Notes under the pieces: model-generated
Told to the model about the DNA's origin: nothing
The model's database searches: none
Seen by the model: the letters and a program-made list of their open reading frames with translations, nothing else
Part shown: positions 61,294 through 64,000 of the stretch, in pieces
Position numbering within the stretch: position 1 is the first letter of the stretch
Layout: each line of letters opens with the position of its first letter
Source of the DNA: CAVYYW01 sp963772845
Lineage (GTDB): Bacteria > Bacillota > Bacilli > Bacillales > Sporolactobacillaceae
NCBI GenBank assembly: GCA_963772845.1
Contig: CAVYYW010000017.1
Coordinates: 62,001 to 126,000 of the forward strand
DNA length: 64,000 nucleotides
Direction of reading: 5' to 3'
Translations under genes and position numbers: made by a program

Positions 61294-62675
61294 AATCTAC
61301 CGCCTCTGCCCTTCTTTTTATGACGGAGTCTCAACCAGGTTTTAATAAATGACAAGCCTTGCTCGGAATAAGGAAACCAGTTGAGCTGACTAGATTTTCC
61401 TGTCTGTTTAATAGAGAGGCTGAGGGGCTGAGTAAATGCAAGCAAACCTTCCTTGCCGCGTGAAACACCAGAGCCGCTATTTTTTCTCCCACTGAAAGGA
61501 AGTCCCGGGTTACTTACATTTATAACAGTGTCATTAATAAAGACATTCCCTGTTTCCAAAGCCAGTGCTATCTCTCGTGCCTGATCCAACTGTTTAGAGA
61601 AAATACTTGCATTTAACCCATACTCACAGTCGTTGACCAAGCTAATGGCCTCTTCACGGGAATGAAATGCCATAATGGGAAGTACTGGACCAAACGTCTC
61701 TTCTCTCATGATCCGCATGCTGTTGTTAACGTTGGTTAAAACGGTCGGAGAAAAATAGGGTGGATCATGTTCCCCTGTTACGTAGCAGTCAGCACCATCG
61801 GCACGGGCTTCTTCAACCTGTTGGAAGACCTTATCGTACGCTTGAGAGCCAAATAGCGGGCCAATATCCCGACCTCGGACGAGCTTCCGGGTTTCTTGCA
61901 GCACAGCTTTAAGAAACGGCTCAAAAATGACCGTATCAACATATACCCGCTCAATACTGATACACGCCTGTCCATTATTAAAAAACGCCCCCCATACACA
62001 GGCTCTTGCTGCTCTTTTAATTGACGCATCCGCCATAACGACGGCCGCATCTTTCCCGCCAAGCTCCAGCTCACACGGTATCAGATGCTTTGCAGCCTGG
62101 CTTGCGATTTGGCGACCGACTTTCGTGCTTCCGGTGAAAAATAATTTATCCGGCCTTTCCTCAATGATTGCGGCACCTGTCTCCGCGCCTCCTTCTGCCA
62201 TCTCGAAGACACCGTCCGGCAACCGGGCTTTATTTATCAATCCCCTGATGAATCCATTAAAACGAGGCGTGTGCTCAGATGGTTTTAATATGACCACATT
62301 TCCCGCTATCAGGGCACTTATGGCAGGAATAAAGCCGAGTTGAAGCGGAACATTCCACGGTGAATAAACGGCGGTGATGCCAAAGGGTACGCGGTGTATT
62401 TCGGTTTTTTTGCTCAATTCAGGAGCAAGGCACTCCTCTGCTTTTTCTATATAAAAACGGAGCGCATCAAGCGTCACCATAACGTCTGCTGTGAGACAGT
62501 CCGTTTGGGTTCGTCCCGTTTCTTCGCTTAAAAGCGCCACAATCTCTTCCATTTCTTTAACTATTAAAGAGGTGAGTCTACTGACAGCGGACAGCCTTTC
62601 ATTGAGCGGTGTCTCCCGCCATGCAGCCTTAGCTGAACGCATACGCACAAATAATTCCATCACCTGGCATGTCAT
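61290..62675 (-). CDS. Aldehyde dehydrogenase of the C30 carotenoid pathway (AldH/CrtNc-like)
   Basis: 461 residues. It would oxidise 4,4'-diaponeurosporen-4-al to the acid. VYSPWNVPLQLGFIP and LFFTGSTKVGR are cofactor-binding parts; ELELGGKDAAVV holds the general-base Glu and FNNGQACISIERVYV the catalytic Cys. The C-terminal tail is long and basic (WLRLRHKKKGRGG). Its stop overlaps the crtQ start. The aldehyde substrate is inferred from neighbours crtP, crtQ and crtO. Confidence 0.86.
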   Translation of the reverse strand: MTCQVMELFVRMRSAKAAWRETPLNERLSAVSRLTSLIVKEMEEIVALLSEETGRTQTDCLTADVMVTLDALRFYIEKAEECLAPELSKKTEIHRVPFGITAVYSPWNVPLQLGFIPAISALIAGNVVILKPSEHTPRFNGFIRGLINKARLPDGVFEMAEGGAETGAAIIEERPDKLFFTGSTKVGRQIASQAAKHLIPCELELGGKDAAVVMADASIKRAARACVWGAFFNNGQACISIERVYVDTVIFEPFLKAVLQETRKLVRGRDIGPLFGSQAYDKVFQQVEEARADGADCYVTGEHDPPYFSPTVLTNVNNSMRIMREETFGPVLPIMAFHSREEAISLVNDCEYGLNASIFSKQLDQAREIALALETGNVFINDTVINVSNPGLPFSGRKNSGSGVSRGKEGLLAFTQPLSLSIKQTGKSSQLNWFPYSEQGLSFIKTWLRLRHKKKGRGGRL

Positions 62676-62709
62676 AAGAAACCTCCTTTCTTTTCACACA
62701 CAGAATGCT

Positions 62710-62738
62710 TTGCTTTATTAATAGGAACATTATACAAT
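62710..62738 (+). promoter_or_regulatory. Candidate sigma-A promoter of crtP
   Basis: TTGCTT at 62710, a 17-base spacer and TACAAT at 62733-62738. On the other strand TATAAT at 62734-62729 may serve the divergent aldehyde dehydrogenase gene, so the two promoters overlap. Confidence 0.55.
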
Positions 62739-62779
62739 TAAAAAAAGATTCTAAAAAGTTTAATAACTGAGGTGAAGGA

Positions 62780-64000
62780 ATGGCGAGCAAAAAAGCGGTT
62801 ATCATTGGCGGTGGATTGGGCGGTTTGTCAGCTGCAATCCGTCTGTCTGCAGACGGCTACAAAGTCAGTGTCTTTGAACAAAACGAACGTCCTGGTGGAA
62901 AGCTAAACATCCGCAAGGGAAAAGGTTATACATTTGATACAGGACCTTCAATATTAACCATGCCATGGGTGCTTCGTCAGCTTTTTGAGAGCGCGGGAAA
63001 AGACATCCGTGATTATATGACGATCGAACGAGTCGAACCGCAATGGCGTACTTTTTTCAATGACGGGACAACCCTTGATGTGCTTGGAGATCTGCCCGAT
63101 ATGATTGCTGAGATCAAGAAACTCTCTGAATCAGATGCTGCAAATTTTCTTGAATACATTCAATACTGCTCAAGAATGTATGATCTCAGTATGAAAAGCT
63201 TCTACAGCAAAAGTCTTGGCGGTTTAAAAGATTTACGGAAGCTTCATAAGATAAGCGAACTGATTGAAATGAATCCGATGAAGACAATGTCAGCGAGCAC
63301 CAATAAGTTTTTTGAAAATCCTCACCTTCGCCAGCTGTTTGACTTTTTCATTATGTATATTGGCTCGTCTCCTTATCAGGCACCTGCTATTCTTTCCCAG
63401 CTTGTTTATGTGCAGCTAGGACTCGGAATTTATTATGTCAAAGGCGGGATGTATAACATTGCTGAGGGGATGCTTAAGCTTCTGAAAGAACTTGGTGCTG
63501 AGGTGCATACAAATGCTAAGGTTACCGAAATTCTTCATGACTCGAAGAAAGCAATCGGGATCCGGCTTGCGAGTGGTGAAGAAGTGTATGCTGATGTGAC
63601 CGTTTGCAATCTTGAACCAATCCCTGCCTACCGAAAGCTTCTTCAGACGAATCCGGAAGCAATCATGGAGAAGGCTCGTCTGAATAAGTACCAGCCGACG
63701 GTATCCGGTCTTGTGCTGTTGCTCGGGGTAGACAAGCAATATAAACAACTCGCTCATCATAATTTTTTCTTTTCCAGCGATCCGAAAAAAGAATTCGAGC
63801 AGATTTTTGAAAAAGGAGAGAACGCCGAGGATCCGACTATTTATATTGGTGTGTCAGCAAAGTCTGATCCCTCTCAGGCTCCTGAAGGAAAGGAAAACCT
63901 CTTTATCCTTACGCATGTGCCGCCATTGAAAGAAGGCGAATCTTGGGAAGAGTTCCGCGACAGTTACAGGGAACTTGTTTTAAGCAAGCTGGAGCGTATG
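62780..64000 (+). CDS. crtP: 4,4'-diaponeurosporene oxygenase-like carotenoid oxidase (partial)
   Basis: 407 residues up to the window end, incomplete at the 3' side. AVIIGGGLGGLSAAIRLS is the FAD-binding dinucleotide motif, and FEQNERPGGKLN and FDTGPSILTMPWV follow as in CrtN/CrtP desaturase-oxidases. PQWRTFFNDGTT, YIGSSPYQAPAILS and QLAHHNFFFSSDP with EDPTIYIGVSAKSDPSQAP resemble staphylococcal CrtP (terminal methyl oxidation) more than CrtN. AGGTGAAGGA precedes the ATG. crtM and crtN, needed to make the substrate, are not in the window and may follow downstream. Confidence 0.9.
   Translation, partial: MASKKAVIIGGGLGGLSAAIRLSADGYKVSVFEQNERPGGKLNIRKGKGYTFDTGPSILTMPWVLRQLFESAGKDIRDYMTIERVEPQWRTFFNDGTTLDVLGDLPDMIAEIKKLSESDAANFLEYIQYCSRMYDLSMKSFYSKSLGGLKDLRKLHKISELIEMNPMKTMSASTNKFFENPHLRQLFDFFIMYIGSSPYQAPAILSQLVYVQLGLGIYYVKGGMYNIAEGMLKLLKELGAEVHTNAKVTEILHDSKKAIGIRLASGEEVYADVTVCNLEPIPAYRKLLQTNPEAIMEKARLNKYQPTVSGLVLLLGVDKQYKQLAHHNFFFSSDPKKEFEQIFEKGENAEDPTIYIGVSAKSDPSQAPEGKENLFILTHVPPLKEGESWEEFRDSYRELVLSKLERM

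Overview
The window is chromosomal DNA of an endospore-forming, low-GC Firmicute, most likely a Bacillaceae. Evidence: spore-coat type genes (CotY/Z-like protein, Tgl transglutaminase, a YheC/D ATP-grasp protein, two proteins resembling the B. cereus BC_2427/DUF7852 coat group), Bacillus-type Shine-Dalgarno sequences with frequent TTG starts, a glgBCDA operon, a consensus cre box and a staphyloxanthin-type C30 carotenoid cluster. I cannot fix the genus. No rRNA, tRNA, CRISPR array or transposase gene was seen.

Layout. 0-12.6 kb: mixed housekeeping and accessory genes (CopCD copper protein, PPOX stress protein, an orphan holin/endolysin pair, oxidoreductase, RluA pseudouridine synthase, PC4-like ssDNA-binding protein, an XPD helicase fused to a nuclease-like domain, a sensor-less chemoreceptor, a CapA-like protein). 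12.7-35.3 kb: a large surface-glycan locus with UDP-glucose/UDP-glucuronate supply (gtaB, ugd), a GT47 exostosin-like and a GT-D glycosyltransferase, two methyltransferase-glycosyltransferase fusions, complete PAPS supply and recycling (sat, cysC, cysQ), a TauE/SafE transporter and four different sulfotransferases, mixed with spore-coat genes. I infer that it makes a sulfated, uronic-acid-containing glycan for the spore surface. 35.7-39.1 kb: an HD-GYP / DUF3307 / class III nucleotide cyclase operon. 39.4-41.4 kb: a frameshifted MutS2-like gene.

41.7-46.8 kb holds what I consider the most novel system. Seven tandem tiny genes, five intact, encode 26-27-residue, cysteine-free, acidic peptides that share N- and C-terminal motifs around an Asn/Gly-rich centre. 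Each intact copy has a strong ribosome binding site. The array ends at an intrinsic terminator and is followed on the same strand by a heterodimeric ABC exporter. This looks like an undescribed multi-peptide secretion system.

46.8-64 kb: a frameshifted DltE-like dehydrogenase, a nucleoside-kinase-like P-loop protein, the glgB-glgC-glgD-glgA glycogen operon (no glgP here), a frameshifted GH15-like glucosidase behind a perfect cre site, tgl, a threonine aldolase-like enzyme, and carotenoid genes aldH-crtQ-crtO with divergent crtP running off the end.

The intergenic regions are heavily colonised by one family of non-coding repeats (20.4, 25.1, 27.8, 39.1, 47.7 and 54.7-56.1 kb), often amplified into 49-bp, 52-bp or about 163-bp tandems. 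Four genes carry a single +1 frameshift each, which is either real decay or a systematic sequencing artefact.
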